From the NCBI RefSeq assembly GCF_958295425.1, contig NC_081145.1, positions 19,266,465-19,330,464 of the forward strand: DNA of 64,000 bases, in the 5' to 3' direction. Made by a program: the position numbers and the translations under genes. Below, in pieces: positions 37,166 through 49,904 of this stretch. The notes below the pieces were generated by a model, which had not been told where the DNA came from, ran no database searches, and was given only the letters and a program-made list of their open reading frames with translations. Within the stretch, counting starts at the first letter, position 1, and each line of letters opens with the position of its first letter. The stretch comes from Solea solea (taxonomy: Eukaryota > Chordata > Actinopteri > Pleuronectiformes > Soleidae).

Positions 37166-39256
37166 ATAATGTAGCAGAAGATGAGTGAGTGAGTGAGTGC
37201 AGGAAAGAGATTAACGCTGTCATGTTTCTCTAGAAGCATTAAACCCAACTGGTTTGTTGTTACAGTGCTTTGTGTGTTTTTTTTAACATATCTGGTCTAT
37301 ATTTTAACATTTTTTACATTTTCGTGTGTTTTCAGTACAGATATAATCATATTTCGGGTACGGGCGATGTTTTTTTATTCTATTACTGTATATTCTATGA
37401 ATTATATTCCCATGTGGATAAAGTTTCCTCGTGTAGCATATTTGATTTGATTCACTCACTGTGATGACCAACTTCAGGAGATCTTATCCAAAGAAATATC
37501 TCAGCATCTACTTTGAGGATTTGGCACAGCATTTTGTTAATAATGTTGAATCTTATTGTCTTTGGTGGTCATGTAGCTTTTTTTTTCTGGCATCAACATT
37601 GGATTAGCATTTGGAGTGAAATGTACAGTAAGCTGTGCCCTCTGATGCTTCCACGTCGATCACCATCATCAGGTCCGTTTGAGCTTTCCATCAGCGCCAT
37701 CTCAGTGTTCATTTCTAATTAATATGTGTGCCAAATGTAATACCGTTAACTGGCGTGCCTAAGAAGAACCTCAGAGCCACAATGTCACCGCATGCTGCGG
37801 AAAGTATTTGGTGAGAGGCAAAAGCAAAGGCAGAGAGGCAGAATTGTGGGAATGTACTAAATAAACAAAACTTTCTTTTTTTTATTTTAACCATAAATAA
37901 TGTGATTTAAACTGAAATCCTAAACATCCTGACTGTCTCTCAGAGTAGCTTTCAAAAAAAAACCAGACCTCAACCCACAAACACCACTGCTCCACTGAAT
38001 TAGTGGTGGTCTTTGGTTTCTATTAAGTCAGCTGGGTGTCAGTCAAGTTAAAAGAAAAACACCAGTGGCTGTAAGACTCTCGTGCTCTGTGACTCTTCAG
38101 AGGATGACAGTGTTGTGTCAGACGATAATACCTCACTGCGTGCCAGTGTCAGAAGGGCAACTTCCATCTGCACCGTGATAATCAGCCATCACTCAGATGT
38201 TCGGGCGTTGGTGCAGGAGCAGCACATTCTCCGAGGCCCCAGCGGAGCCCTGGAATTGCTCTTGTTTTCCACCACAGCGGCTTCAGCTCGTGACTGAAAT
38301 ATGAGTTTGTGTGGCAATAATGTGCTTGTGTTACTTGAGGCCGTGGCAAAACATTGGGGGCATGGAATACGCTCTGTCAGCCACAACATACCAGCGGAGC
38401 AGAAGCTGGCAGCCATTGTTTCAGGAGGACAACTTTTATCCACGCTTGACACTGTTGTGCAAAAGGCCGTGCCATAAATGTCAGTGATTTGGTGTTGTTC
38501 ATAAAATGTGCAGAGTTTCTCCACCTCATGTATGTTATGAAGAATTTACAGCAAGTAAAACAACTGCTTTTGGATGGTTTCCATTTCTATTTTAAACTTT
38601 ACAACTCCTGCTTAGAGGTTAGCGTCAGAATGGATTACACCATTAGGACAACAAGTAGTACAGTGCACGTGGATTTTTAAATGTAAACTCTTTTTTACCT
38701 ATGTAGTTTAGACGTATGTTGAATTTGCACTATGGATAAACCCGGCAGAGCTGTATATATACTGTATATTGTGTGTTATACTGATGCCTGTTTTGGTTTA
38801 AAACGTTGAGACCATACATAGTGGAAAGAGATGAGGTCATGAAACCGGTCAGCTGTGTTGAACTGACCCCTATCAATTTTTAACAAGTGCAAGGTGAAGC
38901 GGTGCAAATGCACTCAGGCTCCATCTGTAAGCATGATTTTTATTTTCAAAATAAGATCACGTGTAGTAATATTGTTTGAATTACGACTGACGTTTAGCTG
39001 TTTGGCTTTCATTATCACCTCTTTTCATTTCCCGTTGTTATCTGTGATCAAGTATTTTGGAAAATTAAAAAAACGAGTTCACATTTCATGTCAGGAAACT
39101 GCCGGTCCAGAAAATAATGTCCTCACCAGCTGTTTCCAACCTTGTAAAAAAAGCACGCCGGGTCATTATAGGGGTCAGATTTATTGAGTCTGTCAAGTTT
39201 TGGGATATATCGGTCGATCTCCGGGGGATTTAAAGTGTGCAGTGAACTCTGACGGG

Positions 39257-40094
39257 CAGTGGCGTGCACCGACATTTGGAAGAGCAGGGGCGAAAATTAA
39301 AAGGGCACCTACTGAACACCAGAGGCAGGCATGTCCAGGGTGTGACCTGGGGCCAAAGGAAGCCTGAGGGTCTACCGTAATGACGAGTATATGGACGCAA
39401 AGCTCTATTTCTCTGCTTTCCATTTTCGACCGCCTTTTCCTTCACATGATGGTCTCGTGCTGGGCGTGCTGGGCGTGCTGTGCCAATCTCAGCTGACAAA
39501 GGGGGCGAAAGGCGGGGTCACACCCTGGACACATCACCATTCCATAGTTTTTAAATTTTCATTATCACAAATGGTCTAGGTAGATAAGATAGTCCTTTAT
39601 TTGTCCCACAGTGGGGAAATTTACAAGGAGTTACAAGAGTCTTTAGTAGTTACGGTAATGAGAAGTCCGCATGCCAAATCCTGTCGGCAACAGAGGAGTT
39701 AAACCAATGAGATGTGTAGGCACTCCCACCATAAACAATGTAAGTGAAGATGTCTGCTGTGCACAGTATAGTCATTATCTAGTATCTAGAATCATAGTCT
39801 GTATTTTTGTTACTGATCTCTTGACATTTACGGTGCAGTCAGTGTCTCCCGGTAAATCCCCTTCCCTTTATTGTTTTAAAGCATGCCCATCAGTGTACAC
39901 ACCACACACACAGCAACAACACGGCTTTTGTTTACGTTCATCTCTGACACCGCTAGCCCCAAACATGGACGACACATCCCACAATGCAAAGTGGTTCCAA
40001 AGCTTTATAAAACATCTGTGTGAGTGTATGGTTAGTGAAATGTGCCCCTTTTTACACTGACCCCTGACCACTGGATTGTGTGTGCACGCCACTG
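39257..40094. mobile_element. Non-autonomous hAT-like element next to the hapln3 promoter
   Basis: The left end is cagtggcgtgcacc; the right end on the minus strand is cagtggcgtgcacaca, so at least the first 13 bases match. The flanks are ctgacggg (39249-39256) and ctgatggc (40095-40102), an 8-bp target duplication with two mismatches. The length is 838 bp. No transposase frame is visible. A gataagatagtcctttatttgtcccacagtgggg segment (about 39581-39620) inside resembles the 3' end of a fish LINE, suggesting a nested insertion. Confidence 0.7.
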
Positions 40095-40217
40095 CTGATG
40101 GCCTGTTAACAGACAGTGGTTTATGTGTCAGTGTATCATAACACTCTGGTACTGTAAGCATCATTCAGTGTGTGCTGCCACTGGCCTGTCTATTGTATGC
40201 TCTGAGCCCGTGTGTGA

Positions 40218-40225
40218 TGACGTCA
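40218..40225. promoter_or_regulatory. Perfect palindromic CRE upstream of hapln3
   Basis: TGACGTCA, the consensus CREB/ATF site. A second near-match, TGACGTCG, lies at 40269-40276. Both fall in a CpG-rich block (about 40200-40330) just upstream of the proposed first hapln3 exon. Confidence 0.7.
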
Positions 40226-40299
40226 CGGTCGGGGCTCCGCTCACCTCAGAAGGGGATGCCTCGTCTCGTGACGTCGCCACGCGCTCCCGTGAACGCGCT

Positions 40300-40385
40300 G
40301 CGCTCCCAAAGCGCTCCGAGAGAGAGACAGTGAGCACAGAGAATGAGACGAGCTGAGGACACGCTGCGTGGACAAGCTCTTATCT
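40300..40385 (+). other. hapln3: Probable hapln3 non-coding first exon
   Basis: CpG-rich DNA ending in TTATCT with the donor gtgagtct at 40386. The next acceptor, tgttctgcag ending at 41160, lies 11 bases before the hapln3 start codon, so an upstream untranslated exon is required. The left border is not fixed. Confidence 0.5.
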
Positions 40386-41171
40386 GTGAGTCTTTATCTT
40401 TTCCCACTCGTGAACAGGCGATTATAACGCGGATTAAACCCGGGTGTAGTTAACGTGGGCTAAATGTCATGGTTCAGACTGTGTGCGCGTGGATGTGAGA
40501 TAAATTGATGGTTTTAATTCTGCTGCTAGAGAAGAAACTTGTGGACTTGACAAACTATAGGCAACGACATGAGTTTAACATAAACATCGGTTTAATGTGT
40601 TTAAATTTAAATATTGTAGACAGTGATTAGACTACTTTAAAAAGGAGATGAAGGGAAAGACGAAAGTGTAGCAAAAACTGAACTAAAGATTGTGTCTGGA
40701 TGAAAAATGTTTCTGTTTCTTCAGACGTGTGCCTGTAGAAAGATTGTTTTTATTCTACTTAAATGCTGCAAGTTGTAAATGCATTTAAATAATAATACTA
40801 ATGATTTCAGAAATGATTATTGTAATTGACGTTGAACATATTCCTTCAGATTCTCATTTATTTATTTATCTATCTTCATATTTTACAAGCTGCGTCTCAG
40901 TTAAACCATTATATATAACTGCGGGTTTACCCGGTGTTTCTGGGTGAACTGGGGATGAGAAGGGATCAATAGTGCGTCCAGTCTCACTTCTTACTTTGTG
41001 TTTTAATATTCTATCAAACTATGTGTGAAACTGTGAAACTACTGTTGGATTTTAACAGTGGTTGTGATTTTACACACTGTCTGGTATTTATGACAGTCTA
41101 GAGACAAGGGGGAGGTTAAAAAAAACAAAAAAAAACTCGACTCTATTTGTTGTTCTGCAGAGGACAACGCC

Positions 41172-41346
41172 ATGCTCAGTCTACTGCGCCCCCTACTGGC
41201 CGTCTGCTGGTACACGCTGCTGCTGCTGCTGCTGCTGCCCGGCGGTCAGTGCTGGATCCGCAGGTACAATAACGGCTTTCACTACCAGGACATCAGCAAC
41301 GGCAACGGCAACGGAGAGAGTAAGTCCTTCCTTCTCCTCCTTCTCC

Positions 41347-41380
<34 letters not shown>

Positions 41381-41879
41381 ACTGTGTCTCTGTGTGTGTC
41401 AGTGTGTCTCCTCATTTTTTAAGACTTTTACTTAAGCAATATTATAAAAAGTGTCATCAACTTTTACCAAAGTCATTTTCTGGTAAGACACTTGTTCTTT
41501 TACTCCAGTTTCCCTCTTAGGTACTTTATACAAGACTGGTGTGTGTGTTCTTCTATTAGTGTCTTTCATATCCTCACATCTGTAACATCTGTATCTGGGC
41601 GTTAAGACATGGTTTTATGGTTAGGGTTAGAATTAGGGTTAAGGTAAAGGTTAGGGTAAGGGGCGTTCTCACATACGTATACGTGTATGTGTGTGTGTGT
41701 GCTGCACATGTGAGACACAGATCAGTCACACACAGTTGTGTACATGATAACACAGCTGGTAGGAAGTCACCTGGATGTGTGGAGGCAGGACAACTATAAT
41801 TCATGAAACCGCAGCAGTCAACCAGGTCATAAAAACAAACTCCACTTGTGATTGATGTGAGCTTTTTGTTTCCATAGGT

Positions 41880-41910
<31 letters not shown>

Positions 41911-44865
41911 TCGTGTATTTGTTGCCTCTTTAGGACCTTTTCTGGCATAAACAATGTCCTTGACAGGACCAATAGTCCTCAAAAGACCAAGCTGCATAAT
42001 TATGTGTGTGTGTGTGTGTGTGTGTGTGTATGAGAGAGAGAGAGCTCCAGGTAAAAGAACAAAAACAGGTGTTTTGTACTTAGCGTAACAACAGAGCCTC
42101 CTGAGGTGCCGACAAACAACTGAAGTCATATGGCAACAAAGGCTTATTAGTTCCGCTGCAAACTGTGTTTGCTCACTTAAGTATTTTAAATGCCTTGTAT
42201 CCTCTTTGGTACAGTTCACCTGTGTCTGCATTTTGCTTTCTCTGTGGTCACAAGAGAGTCAAGCTTAGATAGATAGACAGAAGGACAGATAGATAGATAG
42301 ATAGATAGTTAGATAGATAGATAGATAGATAGATAGACAGACAGACAAACAGATAGATGCACCATTGTATATCAGCATCATCCATCATCAAAATCTCAAA
42401 TGTAGAGAGAAAATTAACATGTATTTGTGGTGTTTTGTGTCTTTTCCAGTCTATTTCAATGGGATTCGTCTCCATGTGGAATCTCCGCTGCCTTCAGTTT
42501 CAGCCTCCAGGGGGAGCAGTGTTACCCTGCCCTGTCACTACCACTATGAGCCGGAGGTTGCCACACCACGCAGGACTCGGGTCAAGTGGTCCTGGCTGCC
42601 CTCCCAGACCATTGCTGCACCTGCTTCCCCAGAAGCCCTGGCCAGGGAAACCGAGGTGATGGTTGCCATGGGCAACCGCCAACGCAGCTATGGCAACTTC
42701 CGGGGCCGTGTGCGTCTGAGACGCTCAGCACCTGGGGACATGTCTCTGGTGATCAATGAGCTGCAACTGAATGACACAGGACGATACCGCTGTGAGGTCA
42801 TTGATGGTCTGGAGGATGAGAGTGTGACCGTGGAGCTGGAGCTGCGAGGTGAGACTTGTTTGAGACGAGCTCTGTAAAATCAAACACACTCAATTCATGA
42901 GTCATTTTCTGTGCAACAAAATGTGACATTACTGTCATAAACCAGGTTGTAAATCAGAGTGCAGCAGCAGTCAGACATAAGATGTCATATTATACAGTAT
43001 TTTCACAGGAACATCTTCTGTATATTCAGTGTAGCTACAACATTTTAAAGGTGCTTTTTGTTCAACACAATTTTCAGATTGGTTGGTATGATCCCTGGCA
43101 ATCCCACCCTACACAACGTGTAGATTTTTTTGCAGTTGCTATGACAGGGTCTCACTCTAGATGACCGTTACAAAAACTTGTGAAAAATTGGATGGGGAAT
43201 GATTGAAAAACCAGGCTTAATTTAGCTCCATATCACAGTGCTGTCTGTGGTCTGGCATGTTTTTCCCACTCTCCCTCGAACTCGTGTTTTTGTGATTCTG
43301 CTGCTGTTATCCCATCGTGGTCCCTGATTAGCTTGAGTGGCTTGAGTCGTCGCAGACTTTCCAACAATTAGATCAAGGTCTGCAATGCATCAAAAAGACC
43401 TCCACAGGTCTCCTCAGGCTGTGTCTTTGAATATGTCAGACTTAGTGATTTCCAACTGCCAATCATGAGTCAGTTAGGGGCCGTTTGCGAAACTCATTGT
43501 TGTGCAGATTTTTGAACTTGTAGTCTTGTGGGAACTCAGCTTAAGTTTCTGTCATTTTGGAACCTGCTTTTGCAAATGCTTTGCTTTGGTTGTTATTTAT
43601 TACCACTACAGTGCTGTTTGGGTCTAAAAAAATCAGAAACAGAGTGGAAACATGAATGAATATCCAACTCTTATTCACCAGATGGACAGAATCAAAATAC
43701 AATTTGCTCACAAGTTTGCTGGAATAACTTAAAAGCTGATGATGTGCCATTTTTCTTCCAAACTGCTCTCACAAATGTGTCCAAAAACATCCTTAATACA
43801 GGTTTAATGCAAGTGTGCACCATTCACTTTACCTTATCATTCTGTATGTATTCACCGTACGCCAACACAACAACTGAATTCCCCTCTGTGAAATCATACC
43901 GAGGATACATGCAGATTTTAAACACTTCTCCTCGTGTGCAGGTGTGGTGTTTCCCTACCACTCTCCGAAAGGGCGCTACCGTTTTAACTTCTTCGGGGCC
44001 CAACAAGCGTGCCAGGATCAGGACGCCACCCTGGCTACATTTGAGCAGCTCTTCACTGCGTGGGAGGAGGGACTAGACTGGTGTAATGCCGGTTGGTTGG
44101 CTGATGGCACCGTGCACTACCCCATCACAATGCCACGTGATGGCTGTGGGGGCGTGGACTTAGCTCCTGGTGTGCGAAGCTATGGTCAACGTCATGGCCT
44201 CCTCCACAGCTATGATGCTTTCTGCTTCTCTGCCTCTATTAAGGGTCAGTACAACAATCTGTTAACCGTTGTAAAGGTCCAGCATGTACGAACAAGTCAG
44301 TAAGTTTACATACAAAGTTTAATCGAGCTAAGGCCATAGTCCGATTAAGATAGGCAATTGGACAACTTGCAGAGTCCGAGTATACATGTGTAGGAGAAAA
44401 ACGATTTATTGGCAGTGTACCTCTGACTCCGCCTCCATAGGTGGCACTGTATCTATAAACTAGTGCATATTGAATCAGTTTCCTGTTGACCTTTATGTCA
44501 GAGAAAAACTAACCGCTAACGGCAAGAACTGTACATCTCCTAGTCAGTTCAAAAGTGTATGAAATGTATGATTCTCTTCTGCCGTAGGGAGCATATACTT
44601 CTTAAAGCACCCGACCAACCTCAACTTCACCGAAGCAGTCCAAGCGTGTGCCGTGGATGGAAGTCAGATTGCCAAAGTGGGCCAGCTGTATGCTGCGTGG
44701 AGGCTGTTGGGGTTTGACCGCTGCGATGCCGGCTGGCTGGCTGACGGGAGTGTGCGTTATCCAATCACAAAAGTGCGGGCTAACTGTGGCCCTCCTGAAC
44801 CAGGGGTGCGTAGTTTTGGGTTCCCACCTATGTACCTAAAGTTTGGTGTCTACTGTTACCGGTAG
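41172..44865 (+). CDS. hapln3: Hyaluronan and proteoglycan link protein 3, four coding exons, 375 aa
   Basis: Coding exons: 41172-41319, 42450-42848, 43942-44244, 44588-44865. The sum is 1128 nt including TAG and all junctions are phase 1. Exon 1 encodes a signal peptide with a long Leu run (YTLLLLLLLPGGQC) and a Gly-Asn-rich spacer; exon 2 the Ig V-set domain; exons 3 and 4 the two Link modules. Human HAPLN3 has 360 residues. The wording TLATFEQLFTAWEEGLDWCNAGWL in Link 1 is closer to HAPLN3 than to HAPLN1 as I remember them, and the place between mfge8 and acan agrees. Link proteins bind hyaluronan by the Link modules and stabilise aggrecan on it through the Ig domain. The ATG lies 11 bases after the acceptor at 41160. 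Confidence 0.93.
41320..42449 (+). repeat. hapln3 intron with several simple repeats
   Basis: The intron carries a TCTG run (about 41347-41380), a telomere-like patch with several ttaggg words (41618-41660), two GT runs (41879-41908 and 42003-42029), and a GATA/GACA tetranucleotide array (42264-42358). No exon lies inside. Confidence 0.85.
42450..42848 (+). other. hapln3: hapln3 Ig V-set domain (exon 2)
   Basis: A 399-nt exon. The conserved Cys are in SSVTLPCHYHY and in DTGRYRCEVIDGLEDES, with the core Trp in VKWSWLP. The DxGxYxCEV pattern is diagnostic for a V-set fold and is shared with aggrecan G1, its binding partner. Confidence 0.93.
42849..43941 (+). other. hapln3 intron between Ig and Link 1 exons
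   Basis: Unremarkable intronic DNA; no exon, strong repeat or structured element seen. Confidence 0.6.
43942..44244 (+). other. hapln3: hapln3 Link module 1 (exon 3)
   Basis: A single 303-nt exon that begins GVVFPYHSPKGRYRF and carries [21 protein letters not shown] and YDAFCF. The four Link cysteines are present. Aggrecan codes the matching module in two exons of 175 and 128 nt. Confidence 0.94.
44588..44865 (+). other. hapln3: hapln3 Link module 2 and C-terminus (exon 4)
   Basis: Begins GSIYFLKHPTNLNF; has [29 protein letters not shown] and the C-terminal YGVYC-type end FGVYCYR before TAG. The protein stops right at the end of the module, as in the family. Confidence 0.94.
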
Positions 44866-47800
44866 ACGCCCTGAGACAACACAAGACAGAAACAAACCAC
44901 TCTGACAGCACACTGGGTCAAAGCTTTGCTCAGCAGGTTAGCATTAGCTTTAGCCTGGATGCAAATTAGCAGTTAGCCAGTTTGTTCATTTTTGAGCTGG
45001 TCAAATCGCTCTCCACCTCCATTAGACTGAAACTCATGTCTCAGTATTGAACTTAACTACTAGTCAACAACTGTTTTTGCACTATTACTATAGTCATGTC
45101 AACACTATATGGTCAGTTGTATGTAGACACTGCAAAACGACACCCATTTCAAAGGTAGAGGGCATTAATATGCTGCTGTAACAGCCTCCACTTTTCCGGG
45201 AAGACTTGGATCCCAGCTGCAAGTATTTGATTCTTTCAGCCACAGAAGCATTACTGAGGTCAACACTAATGTTGGGTGATAGTGCCAGACTTTTGCAGAA
45301 AATGTTGGATGAGGTTGAGGTTGAGGATCTGTCAACGGTAGTCAGATTCTTCCAGAAATAAAATTGCAATTTTGATCCTGTTTTGTACAAAGCGGTTCAT
45401 ATTTTATGTTCACACTTTGCAGTATATACCACTGTTTCAATTATATTAGTGGTACCAATAGGTTTTTTCTTTATTAATGGTAAGTGGACATAATTTGTCA
45501 GTAAAAACAGCCTCTGGCCCAAAAAAACGTACAGTGATGTCAGGTATAGGTATTAAATTGAGCCAAATGTACTTTACATTTATTGCAGCTGATGTGAAAT
45601 TGGCAGAATAGCTTCGACTTTGACGCACCACTACCAGCACTGATGTCTAATTCACAGATGATTCATTTCACACTCAGGGAAGGTGTTTGGATATTTGTCA
45701 TAAAAACCTCTCCATATTCATAATAATCCACACTGCTCTCCAGCCACATCTCAGTGCTTCACCTACTCTGTATTTATTCAGCCATGACATTTTAATTGTG
45801 TTTTTCAGCAGTGCCCTCCTCCACAATATTTAAGTCTACCAGTGAAAAACCTTTACACATTCAATCATGGGAGCTTCGTACTAGTAACCGCAGACTTTTG
45901 GGTCATGAACTCGATTGTTGAGGGAGTGGAGAGTGTTTCTCAATATTTGTGTGTCAGATCTTTTATCTTGATCCATTATTACGCACTCACCAACCACAGT
46001 TTATTTCCACCATTTCTGTCTTTTTAACAGTGTGAAATATACTGCTGTGTCTTTAAATGTCTACATATCCAAATTTATAAAAAATATAATGGATCTCCTT
46101 TTCTTTTCCTTTTTTTTAAGGGTGATTAAGAGCAGTAGAAGTTACGTGTGATTCTCTGTGCTGTTGTTGTATTTAAACTACCTTTGTTTCCATGCATTCT
46201 GGAAGATGAAATCGTGTTCCTTTTGGGGTTTTTCATTATATACTGTATGTCAACACATTTGTACTGTTTTTTACAAATTAAACACAATTGGAAACATAAC
46301 TTCTTTAAAAAAAAAGAAAAAAAAGAAAAATATTTCATAGAATAGAAAGAACAAAAAAAGGACAAACTTCCAATGAACTTCCTGCCAGTAACTCTGCAGA
46401 ACATTAATGTGAGGGTCAGCACTAACAGGATCTGACTCATTTTGATGAAACACACCTGGAGACAGATTGAAGTTGTCCCATGTGCCGACGATCCTGCGAG
46501 GGTAAATTATTTTGATTGCTGTCTTGGGCAGTGTTATAGTTTGTAATGTTTGCCATCCACACGTTTTTATTTACAAAATAAAATCTTAGCTGCTTACATC
46601 AAAAGAGGAACTGACTTGCCAAATATCATCTGCGGGACAGATGACTTCTATCATCAACAGCTTTTAGGACCATGTATTGCATTTGTTCAGTCTTGTGGCT
46701 TATCTTATCTTTGCAAATCTGACACGTCACCAAAAATTACATTATTGATGTAATCTACCACTATCAACCAACCCTAAAATTACAACAAAAAGTATTAGTG
46801 TTTACTTACACATAAAAAGTCAGAGGATCCTCAAGTTTAATAAGATTCTTCCTCTTTTGATTATTAATGTCTAAACCAGATTTAATGATAATCCATGTTG
46901 CTGTTGTTGAGATTTTGTGGCAGTATTAGTTCGGATGACCATCGTTTTCATCCAAAGGCCCGCGACTTACATGTCATAAGTGTTTATCTTCAATAACGTT
47001 TCTGACTTTCTCATATTCCTGAATGGATATCTTAACTTTTTGCAGAATGTGAACCATTCAGTGGTGTGCTCACAGGTAGGTACAATTTCACTTACTGTTC
47101 AAACAGGAATGCCGGGGTAGAGAGGCGAGAGCCGTACAAAACGGCCACTGTATGTAAAGCTCACACGCGCCACTCTGTCTGGGCACACTGCACTTTTAGA
47201 TGAGTGGAGTCAAACACGCTGCTACGCCCTCTCACATCCGGGTGCAAATAGAACTCCCACTGATTATGTGGCCAGCAGATTTTATAAACACATCCTATTT
47301 ACACCTGTTGGCTGAACATGAGTGGACACACACATACAGATTTATACCCCTACACACACTGCCTCACACACCTAAGATGAATATGCGGGGGCCTATACAT
47401 TGTGACTACACAAACACCATATAGATGTGTATAAACACCACCACACACGTACCAATATACATTCAATACACACTCACACTGGCGTAATGAAGGCGCTCGC
47501 TGTACAGGTTGATAAAGAAGCTATTTACTGTGTGTGTTTTCACAGATTGGTTGCACAGGAAGGTAAAAACAAACTAAATGCCAGGTTTGTTCCTCTGGCT
47601 GAGTGAGTTCACCTCACACTAAACTGCTCCACAGAAAGGCAATAATCTTTCGTATGGGTGAGGTAATGTAGAAAGAGCAAAGAGTCAATTGGCACCACGC
47701 TAAAATGTACTTGTTATACTAGTAAAATGACAGTTCTTCACACTGGGACAAACTATTTCACAGACAGATGATTCCACGTTTTATTTGGCACAGCACAGCA

Positions 47801-49812
47801 GGAGTATACTGTATGCTCACATCAGAGATCTAATCAAAAATCACAACATTGGTGATGTCTGTGTGCATCATTACACATCATTTATCTTTTAAAATATATC
47901 TTTAGGAATTGGGAAATAACAAACACAGATTTGGATTCACATCTTAATCCAGCTCACTGATGTTCTTCAACTGTCCTCCACACCATCACTCAAAGGTTGA
48001 CATAGAGTTGAAATTTCAGCAATTTGGGTTCACTAACTTCTTTAAGAGACACATTTTCGAGCAAACATCTCATTTTACTTGGTGGTGTGATCAGATTCAC
48101 TCCCCTGCTGAATAACCTGTATGTCCACCAAACTGTGTTTGGCTGTTTCTGTGTCTGTGAGAGAAGTCAGACATGGACATGTGTGTCCGCTCTCAGTGCA
48201 GAAGCTATTCTTGACCTTTGCAGGTCATGGTCAACATTTTATAACTTCCCATTCCACCTTAAATTCCATCTCCCTTTTCATCATTTCAAAAGCATTCGAC
48301 TGCCTTTCACAGCTCCTCTACAAATCATATTATTCCTCAAGTACATCACAGTCTGTCACGTGTAGCACAGTCAGAAACAGATATTGAGGCTTGAATTGGA
48401 AACTCCACTTGTGTCTACTTCTGCACAGTTGGCTGTTAAATAAGTCCTATCCATTTCAGGGGCAACTCATAACTGCAGCTTCACAGTTAAACTAACATAT
48501 CAACAAACAGATTGCTGATGAGTTATTGACTAATATGAGTTAGTTATTGACAGATCCCGCTGTTCAGAGAATTGTGAGAATATTTACAGTGAGAAACTCA
48601 TCACTCAGTGAACCTTGAATCCCATAAAAGCATGACTCTAGTGTCAGACAGAAGTCATGGAGCGCTCTTGAGAAGTTGCAAATATAAAATCTAACATGAA
48701 AACTTTTGCAAAAGTGAAATGATCCAATGAGGTGGAGTTTAGCACCAATCTGGGGGCTCCTCCTGTCAAAAGAGACCAGCTGATTCAGTGTAATGTATAA
48801 CTGTCAGATACCAATGCTTTCCTTTTGTTCCTAAATGTATTTGTTGTTGTTGTGTTAGTATTTAAGGTGCACTGGATTCAAATGATTAGCACAGACTGAT
48901 GAATCCCCAAAGTGCATGAGTGCTGACTACTTCAATCCAGGTTTGTAGCAGTGACTGTAAGTACTTCTTAAACTTGGACTTTTATTCATCATTAAATGAG
49001 AGAGTACAATCATGTCAGTATATGTGATACTGCTGTGGTGGTGTCGTTGCACAGTGGTTCTCAAACTTGAGGTTGTGACAAGACAATGTGGGTCTCAAGA
49101 AAGATTATTATGTTTTTTTTAATATCTACTCCACTATCTTTTGTATGTATTTCTCCTTTGCCTCTACTTAAACTTTATTTTTCATGCAGTGCAGAGTCGC
49201 TGTAAGCGTCAATTACTCCTCTGATGATTCAAGTAAAGGGAAATTTAAGGAATCACAACCAAAAAGCTTGAGAACCATTGTCTATGCCTGTAATTTAAGA
49301 ACCAGTCTTCCCTCACCAGTCTGGAACTCACATTTAAAATGTAAGAACCAATGGAAGAAATAAAAAAATAATGCTAACAAACACAGATCTAGAAATATAC
49401 CCTAAAATGAGCAAAAAGTCTATGTAACAATGTTTGACCTCAGAGAATCAGCTGCAACTGGAAAACATCTGTATTGGACTGTTTTGGACATTGCATGTGT
49501 TATTACTGACTTTGTTTACCTGAAAACTTGTTTTAGGACCGACTGCACTGAGATAACACTTCCAAATACTGGCTCACAGCTATCAGTTAAAATGCTATAA
49601 ATAAATTGAGAAACTGCCTTCAGAGGGTGCAGAGTGCCACTCAAAGATCCAAAACATAAGTCAGTTACACTATCGCTGTCTAAATGTGCTTTAGTTTTTA
49701 GTGTATATACAAGAGAGGGAATGTTATCTTTTTGGTCGGGCATTTGCATTGGTGTCCATGCTTCTTTAAAAAGGGGGTCCTTTGTGGCTCTTGTATGTCC
49801 TTTCACTCCTGC
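44866..49812. other. Tail-to-tail region between hapln3 and acan, including both 3' UTRs
   Basis: No coding exon seen. For hapln3 an AATAAA lies at 45357-45362, and other AT-rich candidates lie further right (about 46280 and 46565). For acan on the minus strand, TTTATT (reverse of AATAAA) occurs at 49174-49179 and 48981-48986. The 3' UTR ends cannot be fixed by eye. A MITE occupies 49052-49280. Confidence 0.55.
49052..49280. mobile_element. hAT-like MITE downstream of acan
   Basis: The terminal inverted repeats are cagtggttctcaaactt at the left and caatggttctcaagctt on the minus strand at the right. The interior has no coding capacity. The flanking 8-mers (tcgttgca and tctatgcc) match only in part, so the target duplication is weak. 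Confidence 0.65.
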
Positions 49813-49904
49813 TCAGAGCAGCCTCCTCTGTTCCTGTTGGCTGTTGATGGCCTTACTTCTTCTCCTGAGGGATCTTTTGTGTAGCCTGTTACTGTTGGCA
49901 CCAG
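49813..49904 (-). other. acan: acan C-terminal basic tail exon and stop
   Basis: After the acceptor ttttctccttcag the frame reads [20 protein letters not shown] and ends QQEQRRLL before TGA (49815-49813). The Arg/Lys-rich tail matches the position and character of the human C-terminus (RLQKRSS...RRSRPS). It is too short for routine open-frame calls and was found by splice phase. Confidence 0.85.
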
